The notes: generated by a model not told the origin, from the letters alone. A stretch of DNA of 64,000 nucleotides from Streptomyces sp. HNM0575 (GCF_012726265.1 NZ_JAASAG010000003.1:670522-734521), one strand, 5' to 3'. Numbered from the stretch's first letter, positions 33,313 through 41,985 are shown. Translations and numbers: made by a program.

Positions 33313-34975
33313 GGCTTCCCTCCCTCACGAGCGGGCCGGGGTCGGGGAAGGTCCCGACGGGAACCGAGACGAGCGTGGGACGGTCGGCCGCGGCCGCGTC
33401 CTTGAGCATCCCGGTGAGCTGCTGCGGCGAGGCCGCCCTGGAGCTGTCGAGCCCGAAGATCCGGCCCAGGTCCGCGAAGTCCGGGTTGTGGAGGCGCGTG
33501 CCGAGCGTGCGGCCGTCGAACTGCTCGACCTGCGTGCGCAGCACGTTGCCGAACGCCCCGTCGTCGAAGACGACGAAGGTGACCGGCACGCGATGGGTGA
33601 CGGCGGTCAGCAGCTCGGCCATGCCGTAGGCGAAGCCGCCGTCGCCGGAGACGGACACGACGCGGACGTCGGGACGGGCGACCTGCGCGCCGACGGCCGT
33701 GGGAATGCCGTAGCCCAACGTGCCCTGGTAGCCCGGCGACAGGAAGGTCCGCGGCGCGTACACGGGGAAGGCGACCCGGGACAGATAGCTTACCTGCGTG
33801 AGTTCGCCGACGAGCACGTCCTCGTCCGCCATCCCGTCCCGGAGGGCGCCGACCCAGTCGGCCAACTCGCCGATCCCGGCGATCTGTTCGCCGCACCGGG
33901 TCCGTACGGCGGCCACGTCATCCGGCGTCCACACCGAGTCGCACCGGCCCAACTCCGCGGTGAGCGCGTCGAGTCCGAGGCGCGCGTCACCGAGCAGGGC
34001 GACCGCGGGCTCGTGCGGTGATCCCAGGTCCGCGGGGTCGGCGTTCAGCAGGACCGTTTCCGCGCCGGGTGCCAGAGGGGTGCCGTCCATCCGTACGCCC
34101 CGGCTGCCGACGATCAGTACGACATCGGCCCGCGGCACGACCTCGCGGCCGCCGAGGCTGGTGAGCGTCCAGGGGTGACGGTCGGAGAGCGCGCCGCGGC
34201 CGTTGGAGGTGGTGACCACGGGAGCCCGCAGCTTCGCCGCCAGGGCACCGAGCGCCTCCGTCGCCCCGGCCGCGACCACGCCGCCGCCGCACAGCACGAC
34301 CGGCCGCTCCGCCGAGGCCAGCAGCCGCGCGGCCTCCGCGACAGGGCCGGCGTCCGGCGCGACGCGTCGTACGTCTCCCGGTACGGGGAGCGGGAACGCC
34401 CCCGCCGGCTGCTTGAGAAGGTCCTCGGGGACGGACACCGCGACGGGCTGCGGGCGTTCGTCCCGGGCTGCGGCGAGACCGTCGCGGACCGCCGCCGCCA
34501 GCTCGTCCGCGTCCCGTACCGGCAGGACGCGCTTGGTGACCGAGCGCAGCACCTCCTCCTGGTCGCGGATCTCGTGCAGCAGGCCCAGCCCGCCGTCGAT
34601 GGCCCAGGCGGGCAGGTTCGCCGCGAGGCACAGGACGGGGGAGGAGCAGGCGTACGCGGTGGCGAGACCGGTCATGGCGTTGAGCACGCCCGGCCCCGGT
34701 ACGACGGCGAAGACGCCCGTGCCGCCGCCCGCGCGGGCGTAGCCGTCGGCCATGTGCGCCGCGCCCTGCTCGTGGCGGCACGAGAGGTAGCGCAGGCTTC
34801 CGGCGCGGCGGGCGAACGCGTCGACGGCGTAGTCGAGTTGGACTCCGGGCACCCCGAAGACGGTGGAGACGCCACCGGCGACGAGCTGGTCGGCGACCGC
34901 GTCGGCGCCGATGCCGGCGGTGGCCTCGGGGGCGGCGACGGCGGCCGGTCCGGTAGCGGGCGCGGAATCAGACAT
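33296..34975 (-). CDS. Thiamine-diphosphate-dependent 2-oxo-acid decarboxylase (acetolactate synthase/benzoylformate decarboxylase-like)
   Basis: The 559-residue enzyme has the three-domain TPP fold. The N-terminal PYR domain carries the catalytic Glu in RHEQGAAHMADGYARA (about 67-82), a central domain follows, and the C-terminal PP domain carries the TPP/Mg motif GDGGFAYGMAELLTAV...FDDGAFG. The family includes acetolactate synthases, benzoylformate and sulfopyruvate decarboxylases; no regulatory subunit gene is near, which argues against acetolactate synthase. Adjacent to an aldehyde dehydrogenase (8-bp overlap), it probably decarboxylates a 2-oxo acid to an aldehyde. Confidence 0.87.
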   Translation of the reverse strand: MSDSAPATGPAAVAAPEATAGIGADAVADQLVAGGVSTVFGVPGVQLDYAVDAFARRAGSLRYLSCRHEQGAAHMADGYARAGGGTGVFAVVPGPGVLNAMTGLATAYACSSPVLCLAANLPAWAIDGGLGLLHEIRDQEEVLRSVTKRVLPVRDADELAAAVRDGLAAARDERPQPVAVSVPEDLLKQPAGAFPLPVPGDVRRVAPDAGPVAEAARLLASAERPVVLCGGGVVAAGATEALGALAAKLRAPVVTTSNGRGALSDRHPWTLTSLGGREVVPRADVVLIVGSRGVRMDGTPLAPGAETVLLNADPADLGSPHEPAVALLGDARLGLDALTAELGRCDSVWTPDDVAAVRTRCGEQIAGIGELADWVGALRDGMADEDVLVGELTQVSYLSRVAFPVYAPRTFLSPGYQGTLGYGIPTAVGAQVARPDVRVVSVSGDGGFAYGMAELLTAVTHRVPVTFVVFDDGAFGNVLRTQVEQFDGRTLGTRLHNPDFADLGRIFGLDSSRAASPQQLTGMLKDAAAADRPTLVSVPVGTFPDPGPLVREGSHAPQN

Positions 34976-36422
34976 GGAGGGCCACCGCCTTGGTCTCGAG
35001 GAAGCCTTCGATACCTTCCAGCCCGCCCTCGCGGCCGAGGCCGCTGTTCTTCATGCCGCCGAACGGCAGCTCGGGGGCGAGCGGGAAGGGGTCGTTGACC
35101 CCGACGACGCCGAAGCGGAGCCGCTCGGCCATGCGCCACATCCGGGCGACGTCCGTGCCGTACAGATAGGCGGCGAGGCCGTATTCGGTCGCGTTGGCCT
35201 TGGTGAGCACGTCCTGCTCGTCGGTGAAGGAGAAGACGGGCAGCACCGGGCCGAATATCTCCTCCCGGGCCAGCAGGGCCGATTCGGCGACGCCGGTGAG
35301 CACGGTGGGCGCGAAGAACCAGCCGCGGCCGAGGGCGCCGTCCGTCAGCCGTCTGCCACCGGCCAGGGCGCGGGCGCCGTGCCGGAGCGCGTCGGCGACC
35401 TGCGCCTCGATCTTCCGCAGCGCCGGTTCGTCGATGAGCGGCCCGACGTCGACGCCCTCCTCGGTGCCCGGGCCCACGCGCAGTCCGGCGACCGCGTCGA
35501 GAAGCGCCGTGCAGAACCGGTCGTGGAGCGAGTCATGGACGTAGAGACGGTTGGTGGCGATGCAACTCTGGCCGCAGTTGCGGAACTTGGACGCGATCAC
35601 ACCCGCTACGGCAGCCTCCACGTCGGCGTCCTCCAGCACGATCGCCGGTGCGTGGCCGCCGAGTTCGAGGGCGACGCGCTTGAGCAGCCCGTCGCCGCGG
35701 CGCAGCAGCGTGAGCCCGACCTCGGTGGATCCGGTGAAGCTGAGCTTCGCGACCCTGGGATCCGCCAGCAGCGTGCGAACCAGCGGGTCGGGCCGTGTCG
35801 TCGTCAGCAGGTTGAGCACGCCCTCGGGGCAGCCGGCGGCCGCGAAGCGCTCCACCAGGGCGCGGGCGATGAGCGGCGTCTGTTCCGCCGGTTTCGCCAC
35901 CGCCGTACAGCCCGCGGCCAGCGCGAGTGCGACCTTGCGCAGGAACATGCTCGCCGGGAAGTTCCAGGGGGAGACGGCCACGGTGATACCGACGGGCTGC
36001 TTGAGCACCATGCCGCGGCGGCCGCCGCCGAGGGAGACGAGCCGTCCGTCGGTGCGGCGGCCCTCCTCCGCCGCCCACTCGACGGCCGCGGCGCCGCTGA
36101 GCAGTTCGCCGCGTGCCTCGCCGAGGGGTTTGCCGCTCTCGCGGCACAGCAGCAGGGCGAGTTCGTCGCTGTCGGTACGGATGGCGGACGCTGCGGCGCG
36201 CAGGATCGCCGAGCGCCGCTCGGGCGCAAGGGCGCTCCACGCCTCCGCGGCCTCCGCCGCCGCGTCGACGGCGGCCCGCGCATCGTCCGTACCGGCGTCG
36301 TCGGCGACACCGACGGTCTCGCCCGTCGCGGGACTGCGCACCTCGTAGTGCTTCTCCGCGTGCCGCCAGTCCCCGGCGACCAGCAGGGTCGCCTCGCGCG
36401 CGCTCAACGTCCCGGCGCTCAC
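34968..36422 (-). CDS. Aldehyde dehydrogenase, succinate-semialdehyde-dehydrogenase-like
   Basis: The 484-residue NAD(P)-dependent enzyme has VSPWNFPASMFLRKVALALAAGCT, FTGSTEVGLTLL (cofactor), ELGGHAPAIVLEDAD (general base Glu) and FRNCGQSCIATNR (catalytic Cys), ending in FGGMKNSGLGREGG. The GTG at 36422 overlaps the GntR stop by 4 bp and is the first plausible start in frame. It would oxidise the aldehyde made by the TPP enzyme next to it, giving a carboxylate that re-enters central metabolism. Confidence 0.92.
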   Translation of the reverse strand: MSAGTLSAREATLLVAGDWRHAEKHYEVRSPATGETVGVADDAGTDDARAAVDAAAEAAEAWSALAPERRSAILRAAASAIRTDSDELALLLCRESGKPLGEARGELLSGAAAVEWAAEEGRRTDGRLVSLGGGRRGMVLKQPVGITVAVSPWNFPASMFLRKVALALAAGCTAVAKPAEQTPLIARALVERFAAAGCPEGVLNLLTTTRPDPLVRTLLADPRVAKLSFTGSTEVGLTLLRRGDGLLKRVALELGGHAPAIVLEDADVEAAVAGVIASKFRNCGQSCIATNRLYVHDSLHDRFCTALLDAVAGLRVGPGTEEGVDVGPLIDEPALRKIEAQVADALRHGARALAGGRRLTDGALGRGWFFAPTVLTGVAESALLAREEIFGPVLPVFSFTDEQDVLTKANATEYGLAAYLYGTDVARMWRMAERLRFGVVGVNDPFPLAPELPFGGMKNSGLGREGGLEGIEGFLETKAVALHV

Positions 36423-37252
36423 CCCGACGTCTCCGCTTCCGTTCCGGTCTTCGTCTCCGTGCTGGTCGCCATGTCCGTCGACTCCTTCGCCCTGCGGTTG
36501 CGGTGCAGTTCCTCGACGGTGCCGTCGAGCATCGCTATGCGTGCCTCGCGTGCCTTCGCCGTGTGGTGCTGGGCCAGTTCGCCCGCTCGCTGCCCGTCCC
36601 CGGCCTCGATCGCCTGGAGGATCAGCTCGTGCTCCTCGATGGAGCCGGTCGCGCGGTCGGGCAGCGAGAACGTCGACCCCGGGTACCGGTGGTGGGTGTC
36701 GTGGGCCTTGCGCAGCATCTCCAGCAGGAACGCGTTGCGCGACGCCACGCAGACCGCGTCGTGGAACTGGAAGTTGAGCCGCGCCATCAGCGCGATGTCG
36801 CCGTCGTCCAGCGCCCACTTCATCTCCCGGTGCAGCCGCCGCAGCCTGATCATGTCCGTGGTGGAGGCGTTCTCGGCGGCCAGGCGGGCAGCGAGGCCGT
36901 TGAGCGCCTCCCGTACGGCGTAGACGTCGACGACCTCCTCCGGGCTGACGGTCGCGACCACGAGGCGGCGCCCGGCCGTCCGTTCCACGAAGCGCTCGGT
37001 CTCCAGCCGCAGCAGCGCCTCGCGGATGGGAGTACGGCTGATCCCCAGCGACTCGGCGATGGCCGGCTCTCCCAGATGCTCGCCCGGCTTGATCGTGCCC
37101 GCCGCGATGACGTCGCGAAGTGCCAGGTAGACGGCCTCACTTGCGTTCGCGCTGCTGCGGTGGGACTTCCAGAGCTCGGCAAGCGAGGACCCCGCGCCGG
37201 CGCGCTCGGCCTGCGGACCACTCTGTCCATTCGTCGGTGTAGCCAACGTCAC
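36419..37252 (-). CDS. GntR family transcriptional regulator (FCD/FadR subfamily)
   Basis: The 277-residue protein has a winged helix (about 38-105; LRDVIAAGTIKPGEHLGEPAIAESLGISRTPIREALLRLETERFVER) and an all-helical FCD domain (about 110-235) with metal/ligand-binding residues in LNFQFHDAVCVAS and SIEEHELILQAIEAGD. It is the promoter-proximal gene of the 11-gene operon and is translationally coupled to the aldehyde dehydrogenase, so it probably senses the pathway acid and autoregulates. Confidence 0.9.
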   Translation of the reverse strand: MTLATPTNGQSGPQAERAGAGSSLAELWKSHRSSANASEAVYLALRDVIAAGTIKPGEHLGEPAIAESLGISRTPIREALLRLETERFVERTAGRRLVVATVSPEEVVDVYAVREALNGLAARLAAENASTTDMIRLRRLHREMKWALDDGDIALMARLNFQFHDAVCVASRNAFLLEMLRKAHDTHHRYPGSTFSLPDRATGSIEEHELILQAIEAGDGQRAGELAQHHTAKAREARIAMLDGTVEELHRNRRAKESTDMATSTETKTGTEAETSG

Positions 37253-37274
37253 ATACCTCCTGTCGACGGGAATA

Positions 37275-37284
37275 TACAGTTGTA
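37275..37284 (-). promoter_or_regulatory. Candidate operator of the FCD-GntR regulator
   Basis: TACAGTTGTA contains inverted arms TACA/TGTA with a 2-bp spacer, 23 bp upstream of the regulator's ATG, in a locally AT-rich patch (AATATACAGTTGTACG). The position and TnGTnnnACnA-like shape fit an autoregulatory FadR-type operator. Confidence 0.4.
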
Positions 37285-37927
37285 CGCACGGGGGTCAAGA
37301 CGCTCGACAAAACCCGGTTCCGACCGTTCGGCCTGCGGTGACGGCCGAACGGCCAACTGGGCCGCGGGGCAGGGGAGATGGGGCGTCCGGACGCCGGAGG
37401 GAAAGCGCGGGGCCGTCTCTGTTCCGGAGGCGCAGCCGTTCGCTGTGTTCGGGGACTCCGGACCCGAGCCGGTCCCTCACGGCCGCCGCGGCCGTACGGG
37501 AGCCCTCCGTGCTACGGCGCCGGGAGCGGACCGGACGTCAGCGCTCCAGCTCCCGAAGCCCCTGGGGCGTCCAGGCAGTCCAGGGAGTCCAGGGAGAGCA
37601 ATCAAGTCCAGATCAGCGGGCCGCAGTCCATCTCGATTCGCACTGTCCGTGAGAGCTGAGTGAGAGATGGTGAGACGATGAAGCCCCGGTTCGGTGTAGT
37701 TCACCGGCCGGGGTCTTGTCATATTTGCCAGCCCCGAGCAAGGTGAAAGGCCGGGACGCCACATCCCGGCCCTCCTGTGCACGACCCGCTTTCTCCGGCC
37801 CGATGGACACCGGAAACGGCCTGCTGTGCCCTCCGATTCTACGGACGTACGGGCACAACCCTCCGGCGCCGAGATCGGTCATGTCGTTGAGTAGCGGCAG
37901 CAGGCCGGTCGGACCATGGGGGCACGA
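37285..37927. other. Intergenic region left of the tRNA-Pro-linked island
   Basis: About 640 bp lie between divergent genes. The left part has high GC like the operon; from about 37,560 the composition becomes more mixed. It contains the hairpin at 37684-37713. I searched it by eye for a copy of the tRNA-Pro 3' end that would mark the left attachment site and found none. No gene is supported. Confidence 0.4.
37684..37713 (+). terminator. Hairpin of terminator type
   Basis: CCCCGG (37684-37689) pairs with CCGGGG (37708-37713), extended inside by CGGTG/CACCG with a small bulge, followed by TCTTGTC. No gene clearly ends just upstream on the plus strand, so it may belong to a lost gene or be a processed RNA element. 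Confidence 0.4.
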
Positions 37928-38443
37928 ATGGACGCGGGAACTTCCGCTGTACTCGCGGGCGCCATTGCCGCGTTAGCCGGACTAGGCGGCAACTACTTCG
38001 TATACCGGCAGACCAAGCGCCAGATGATCTCGGAGGCGCAGCTTCAGCTCCGGGAGCCACGGAAGCGCACGTATGGCGACTTCCTGTTGGCGAGTCGGGA
38101 GGCCATCAACGACCTGGCGAACCTCCGCGACGAGGAGACCCAGGAAGCCGACGGCGCAGCGATCGAGCACACCATTGACGAGCACCGCCACGCGCTTCAA
38201 CGCGCTCTCGCGGCGGTGAGCTTGGAAGGCCCCGAGGTGGTCAGCAATGCCGCCAACAAGACGGTGAGCGCCTTCTACGATCTGCACCACCAAGCCTTCG
38301 CCTGGGAAAGAGGCGGTGGCGACAGCCACGACGACGGGCGCCCGGTCGGCTTTGGCAACCACTACACCCACGAGATCAGAGAGGCGCTGGACCACTACCT
38401 GAAGGAAGCGCGAAAGGCGCTGGCCACGTCCGCTGACAGGTAA
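37928..38443 (+). CDS. Hypothetical membrane-anchored protein
   Basis: The 171-residue protein has one N-terminal hydrophobic segment (SAVLAGAIAALAGLGGNYFVYRQ) followed by a mostly helical, charged cytoplasmic region. I do not recognise a domain. Similar one-helix proteins with a cytosolic tail occur in actinomycete accessory regions. I prefer the ATG at 37928, which has GGGGGC upstream, over an in-frame ATG at 37916. It stands at the left end of the island. Confidence 0.65.
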   Translation: MDAGTSAVLAGAIAALAGLGGNYFVYRQTKRQMISEAQLQLREPRKRTYGDFLLASREAINDLANLRDEETQEADGAAIEHTIDEHRHALQRALAAVSLEGPEVVSNAANKTVSAFYDLHHQAFAWERGGGDSHDDGRPVGFGNHYTHEIREALDHYLKEARKALATSADR

Positions 38444-38491
38444 GATCCCGGCGGTCCAGGACGAGGGAGCAAGGGACCGCCGGGGCCGGTC

Positions 38492-38581
38492 TCAGGGGTT
38501 GTGCTGCGGGTCCCAGACCATCCGCACGACCACGACGGCGCACAGCAGCCACCACACGAAGACCATGAGGCGCTGCTTCAT
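38492..38581 (-). CDS. 29-residue single-helix membrane peptide
   Basis: The frame MKQRLMVFVWWLLCAVVVVR plus a short polar tail forms one transmembrane helix with a basic N-terminus. Its ATG overlaps the stop of the upstream 62-residue gene (ATGA), which argues for real translation as third cistron of the operon. The function is unknown. Confidence 0.55.
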   Translation of the reverse strand: MKQRLMVFVWWLLCAVVVVRMVWDPQHNP

Positions 38582-38766
38582 CGCTTGCCCCCGGCCTCCG
38601 AGGTGAGCCAGGGCCAGGACTCCGGCATGGCCGCGATCTCCCGGGCGTGCGGGCGGCAGGCGTACACCTCGCCGGTGCGCGGTCCCGCGTCCGGGCCCTG
38701 CATGTTCCCGGCGTCGACCTGATGCACGAGCACGACGCCCCGGGCGTCACAGCGGATGCACTTCAC
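38578..38766 (-). CDS. Small CxxC protein, hypothetical
   Basis: The 62-residue protein starts with GTG overlapping the stop of the ATPase gene (GTGA) and reads VKCIRCDARGVVLVHQVD, with a CxxC pair and a third cysteine in YACRPHARE. The cysteines and histidines could bind zinc. The coupled position with an anti-sigma-like ATPase suggests a regulatory role; I do not recognise a named family. Confidence 0.6.
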   Translation of the reverse strand: MKCIRCDARGVVLVHQVDAGNMQGPDAGPRTGEVYACRPHAREIAAMPESWPWLTSEAGGKR

Positions 38767-39173
38767 GAGACCACCAACTCCGCCCATACGCGCTTCCCCC
38801 AGGGGAGAGGGTCAGTTCCCCACTTGTCGGCCAGCAGCTCCACCAGAGCCAGCCCACGGCCGCCCTCGTCATCCTCGTCGGCATCGCACCGGACGGGCTG
38901 CACGCGGGACTTGTCCACCACGGCGATCCGTACGGAAGCGGGGGCAGGCCGCGTGACGACTACGCGAATCGGGGCACTGCGGGCGTGCTGCACGGCGTTG
39001 GTCACCAACTCGGAGGCGACCAGCGCACCCTCGTCGGCCAGTTGCTCCAGTCGCCACGTGGCCAGGGCTGTGCGCACGAGCCGGCGAGCTGTTGCCACGC
39101 TCTCCGGGGTACGGGGAAGCGTCTCGCTGTATCCGGGGATTCCCGTCGGGCGTGCAGTGGCGGTCACGGTCAT
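38763..39173 (-). CDS. Anti-sigma-factor-like ATP-binding protein (HATPase_c)
   Basis: The 136-residue protein has the Streptomyces RsbW-like GHKL fold: ARRLVRTALATWRLEQLADEGALVASELVTNAVQHA (N box with Asn), then VRIAVVDKSR and a glycine box GGRGLALVELLADKWG. These proteins bind ATP and often phosphorylate or sequester regulators. The ATG at 39173 is chosen because the preceding in-frame residues are low-complexity. It is the first gene of a three-gene coupled operon with two tiny proteins, divergent from the helix-turn-helix/TPR gene. Confidence 0.85.
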   Translation of the reverse strand: MTVTATARPTGIPGYSETLPRTPESVATARRLVRTALATWRLEQLADEGALVASELVTNAVQHARSAPIRVVVTRPAPASVRIAVVDKSRVQPVRCDADEDDEGGRGLALVELLADKWGTDPLPWGKRVWAELVVS

Positions 39174-39357
39174 CACAGACCCTCGTCGGTGGGTAAGCGG
39201 TACCGGCCGCCTTGCTGGTCCACGACGGCCTGTGCACCACTCAACGACGGGTTGTGACGGACCGTGAGGAAAAGTCCGGGCCGTGTGCATCGCCGACGAC
39301 CGGAAATTTCGGGGCTGTTGAGGCGTCGGAAGGGCGCTGCCTGGCTACCTTGACGGT

Positions 39358-40629
39358 GTGGAGGCGAACGAGGCACTGGCGAGCGCGCTGCGCGAAGCCG
39401 GGCTTACTCAAGCAGAGTTGGCCGAGGCCGTGAACGCCTACCTGCGCTCCCTCGGCCGTGAGGGCACGGTCAGTGACCGCACGGTGCGGCACTGGCTGAC
39501 CGGAAAAACCCGCTGGCCTCACCCCCGGCAACGGGAGGCTCTTCAGGCAGTATTCGGCTGTCCCGTCGAAGACCTCGGCTTTGCCACTCCGGCGGCACGA
39601 CGCACCACTTCCAGTAGCCCGGAGGATGATCCCGTGCGGCGACGCAACTTCATCACCGCCACCACCGGCGCGACGGCCGCCGCCGTGCCCTTGGTTGCCG
39701 CGCGCCCCCACGCCGTCGGCACCACAGATGTGCTCCGGCTACGCTCCGGCCTGGACGCCCTGACGGCCCTGGACGACACAAGAGGCGGCCATGAGGCTCT
39801 GGAGCGGGCGGCACTGTCCGGAGCGTCCCAGGCGCTCGACATGCAGACGCACGCAGCATCCCAGCGGGTCCGGCAGCGCCTGTTCGGGGTGGCCGCCGAC
39901 TACACCGCCACGGCCGCCTGGAGCGCTCTGGATGGCCGTCTGCCGGAGCGCACGGAAGCCCACCTGAACCGCGCCCTCTACCTCGCGGGCATGGCCAAGG
40001 ACCCCGCGATCGAGATGCGGGTGTGGAACTTCTTCGCGATGCTCGCCCACCAGCGCCACAACTACCGGCAGGCGGTCGACTCAGCGCACGCCGCCCAGGC
40101 CACGGCCATCACCCGCAGGGACCCGCTGCACGCCTCTCTGGCGCACGCACGGGCCGCCGTGTGCCACGCCCACACCGACGACCGGCAAGGCGCCCTGCGC
40201 TCCCTGGGGCACGCACGGGAGGCCCTGGACAAGGCCGACTTGAACGCCCCGCGCCCGCGCTGGCTCGACTTCTACGGCCCGGCCGAGCTGAATGCGCTCG
40301 CCTCTGTCACCCACGACCGCATAGGGCAACCCTCCGAGGCCGAAGCCGCCTCACACCGTGCCCTGTCCGCGATCCCCGAGCGCTTCCGCAGGAACCGCGC
40401 GCTGGCCACGGCGCAACTCGCCTTCGCCCAGCTCCACCAGCACGACACGGAGCAGGCGTGCGACACCGCCGGGCAGGTCTTCGCGCTGATGGACGGCGCC
40501 CCGATCCCGGGCCGCATGCGCTCCCTACTGGGGGACTTCCACCGTGACCTGATCACGACTGCACCGGACGCCCCGGGCACGCGAGAGTGGACGGAGCGAC
40601 ACCGAGACGAATGGAGCCGTACCCGATGA
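39358..40629 (+). CDS. Helix-turn-helix regulator with TPR-like C-terminus
   Basis: The 423-residue protein has an N-terminal Xre-type helix-turn-helix (about 5-60; LASALREAGLTQAELAEAVNAYL, TVRHWLTGKTRWP). A hydrophobic Ala-rich segment lies near 98-120, and the long all-helical TPR-like region (about 130-400) contains repeated AHxxxA elements. The layout matches a large Streptomyces family of uncharacterised regulators. The GTG at 39358 lies 6 bases after a TACCTT -10-like hexamer (39346-39351), suggesting a leaderless transcript. The gene is coupled to a GNAT gene by an ATGA overlap. Confidence 0.85.
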   Translation: MEANEALASALREAGLTQAELAEAVNAYLRSLGREGTVSDRTVRHWLTGKTRWPHPRQREALQAVFGCPVEDLGFATPAARRTTSSSPEDDPVRRRNFITATTGATAAAVPLVAARPHAVGTTDVLRLRSGLDALTALDDTRGGHEALERAALSGASQALDMQTHAASQRVRQRLFGVAADYTATAAWSALDGRLPERTEAHLNRALYLAGMAKDPAIEMRVWNFFAMLAHQRHNYRQAVDSAHAAQATAITRRDPLHASLAHARAAVCHAHTDDRQGALRSLGHAREALDKADLNAPRPRWLDFYGPAELNALASVTHDRIGQPSEAEAASHRALSAIPERFRRNRALATAQLAFAQLHQHDTEQACDTAGQVFALMDGAPIPGRMRSLLGDFHRDLITTAPDAPGTREWTERHRDEWSRTR

Positions 40630-41141
40630 CCGAGCTGCGCCACTTCGGGCACGACGACCTGCCGCAGATCCGGCAGGACATCATCAGCGTGCACGCCGAC
40701 GCTTACGCAGACGCCATGGACGACGAGTTCAACCAGAAGTTCCCCTGGTTCGTGGACCACTGGGGCGGGCATCCGGCCTTCGCGTGCGTCGTCGCGTACG
40801 ACGGTCACGAGCCGGTGGGTTTCGCCTACGGCGCCCCGGCGAAGGACGGCAGGGAGTGGTGGCGGGAGCACTTGGAGACGGTCCCGGAGAAGGCCCGTAC
40901 GTTCCACTTCTCGGAGCTGGCCGTCCGTACGGCGCGGCGGGGCACCGGGCTGGCCGCGCGGCTGACACGGGAGCTGCTGAACAGCCGGGACGCCGACCTC
41001 TCCGCGCTCCTCGTGGACACCGAGCACCCCAAGGTTCAGGCCGTGTACGGGTCTTGGGGCTTCCGGCAGGTGGGAGAGCAGCAGCCGTTCCCCGACTCCC
41101 CGAAGTACGCCGTCATGCTGGCCGACCTGCCGCTTAGCTGA
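40626..41141 (+). CDS. GNAT family N-acetyltransferase
   Basis: The 171-residue protein shows a GNAT core. FACVVAYDGHEPVGFAYGAP forms the central strands, and FSELAVRTARRGTGLAARLTRELL is a variant of the Q/RxxGxG/A acetyl-CoA loop. VDTEHPKVQAVYGSWGFRQVGEQQ is the characteristic C-terminal motif. The ATG overlaps the stop of the helix-turn-helix/TPR gene by 4 bp. The acceptor is unknown. Confidence 0.88.
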   Translation: MTELRHFGHDDLPQIRQDIISVHADAYADAMDDEFNQKFPWFVDHWGGHPAFACVVAYDGHEPVGFAYGAPAKDGREWWREHLETVPEKARTFHFSELAVRTARRGTGLAARLTRELLNSRDADLSALLVDTEHPKVQAVYGSWGFRQVGEQQPFPDSPKYAVMLADLPLS

Positions 41142-41221
41142 CGGAGCGACATGGCAGCTCAGTACTCTGGTACTTCGCCGGCTCGCTGCTACGGCGCGGT
41201 GCAGAGGTGGGGGAGCAGTCC

Positions 41222-41364
41222 ATGAGCTGGAGAGACATCGACTGGGGCAACGTGCCGACCGCGATAGCGGCGGTCTTCGCGGGCATGGCCGCATGGTTCG
41301 CCCGCCAGACACTCAGCAGCCAGCGGAAACAGATCAGCGAGCAGCAGAAGTTCATCAAGGCGCA
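41222..41364 (+). pseudogene. Truncated single-helix membrane protein
   Basis: MSWRDIDWGNVPTAIAAVF and the following AAWFARQTLSSQRKQISEQQKFI resemble small phage or accessory proteins with one helix and a coiled-coil-like tail. After residue 47 the frame runs into sequence that is the antisense of phage tape-measure debris, so the natural C-terminus is lost. The open frame formally continues to 41740. Confidence 0.45.
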
Positions 41365-41460
41365 AGGTGCAACCCCCGGTGCGCCGTACGTTGATGGGCG
41401 TCACAAAGCCCCCCGCATTCTCGTACCACGGGGCTTACGTGTGCCAGGTGGCTCTCTCGG

Positions 41461-41985
41461 TCAGCGGCTCGTCGTCGCTTCGTGGATCACGTCACCGATC
41501 GTGGCGCGGGCCTGGCCATCAAGGTATGCCTCGAACTCCTCGCCGCCCACGGGAAGCGTCACGGGGCCGGTCGACGCCAACGTGCCGGTCATCAGGCCAC
41601 CGCTGCCAGCGGAACCACCGCCGCGCGCCGCTGTGTTGAGCATGCGCGAGGTCTCGGAGGCCGTGATGCCCCGGTCTCCGCCCGAGGACGCCACCAACTC
41701 CGGCCCGGCCTCGCCCACCATGCTCAGGCCCGGGGCATGATGCCGCCGAGCTTCTAGCCGCCGGGACGCGCCATGCGCGCGGCCCAGTCCGCGCCGTAGC
41801 GTGACCGCGCGTACCGCACGGCGGCGTAGATGTTGGCGTACGGGTCGTAGATCCCCGCCCCGGTACTTCCCGGCGTAGGCCGCGAAGGTGCTGGGGATGG
41901 TCTGGAGCAGGCCCCGGGACGCCTGGCCGCGCATCGCGTTGATGTCCCACTTGTTGATCGCGCGCGGGTTGTCCTCGGACGGCTA
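41461..41985 (-). pseudogene. C-terminal remnant of a phage tail tape-measure protein with lytic-transglycosylase-like motif
   Basis: Reading the minus strand, NPRAINKWDINAMRG, SRGLLQTIPSTFAAYAG and YDPYANIYAAVRYA form the transglycosylase-like motif seen in phage tape measures. PGLSMVGEAGPELVA and a tail ending in GDVIHEATTSR follow. The pieces lie in different frames: one shift falls near 41860 (YRG to IYDPY), an in-frame TAG follows MARPGG near 41755, and another shift falls near 41735. The gene is dead and has lost its N-terminal bulk. Confidence 0.8.

Noticed and set aside
37253..37927. Left attachment site (copy of the tRNA-Pro 3' end)
   Set aside because: No stretch resembling the T arm and acceptor of the tRNA was found by eye between 37.2 and 41.2 kb; the other boundary may lie elsewhere or be lost.
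41207..41740. Intact 177-residue protein
   Set aside because: Only the first ~47 residues look like a real protein; the rest is antisense to tape-measure debris and is low-complexity.
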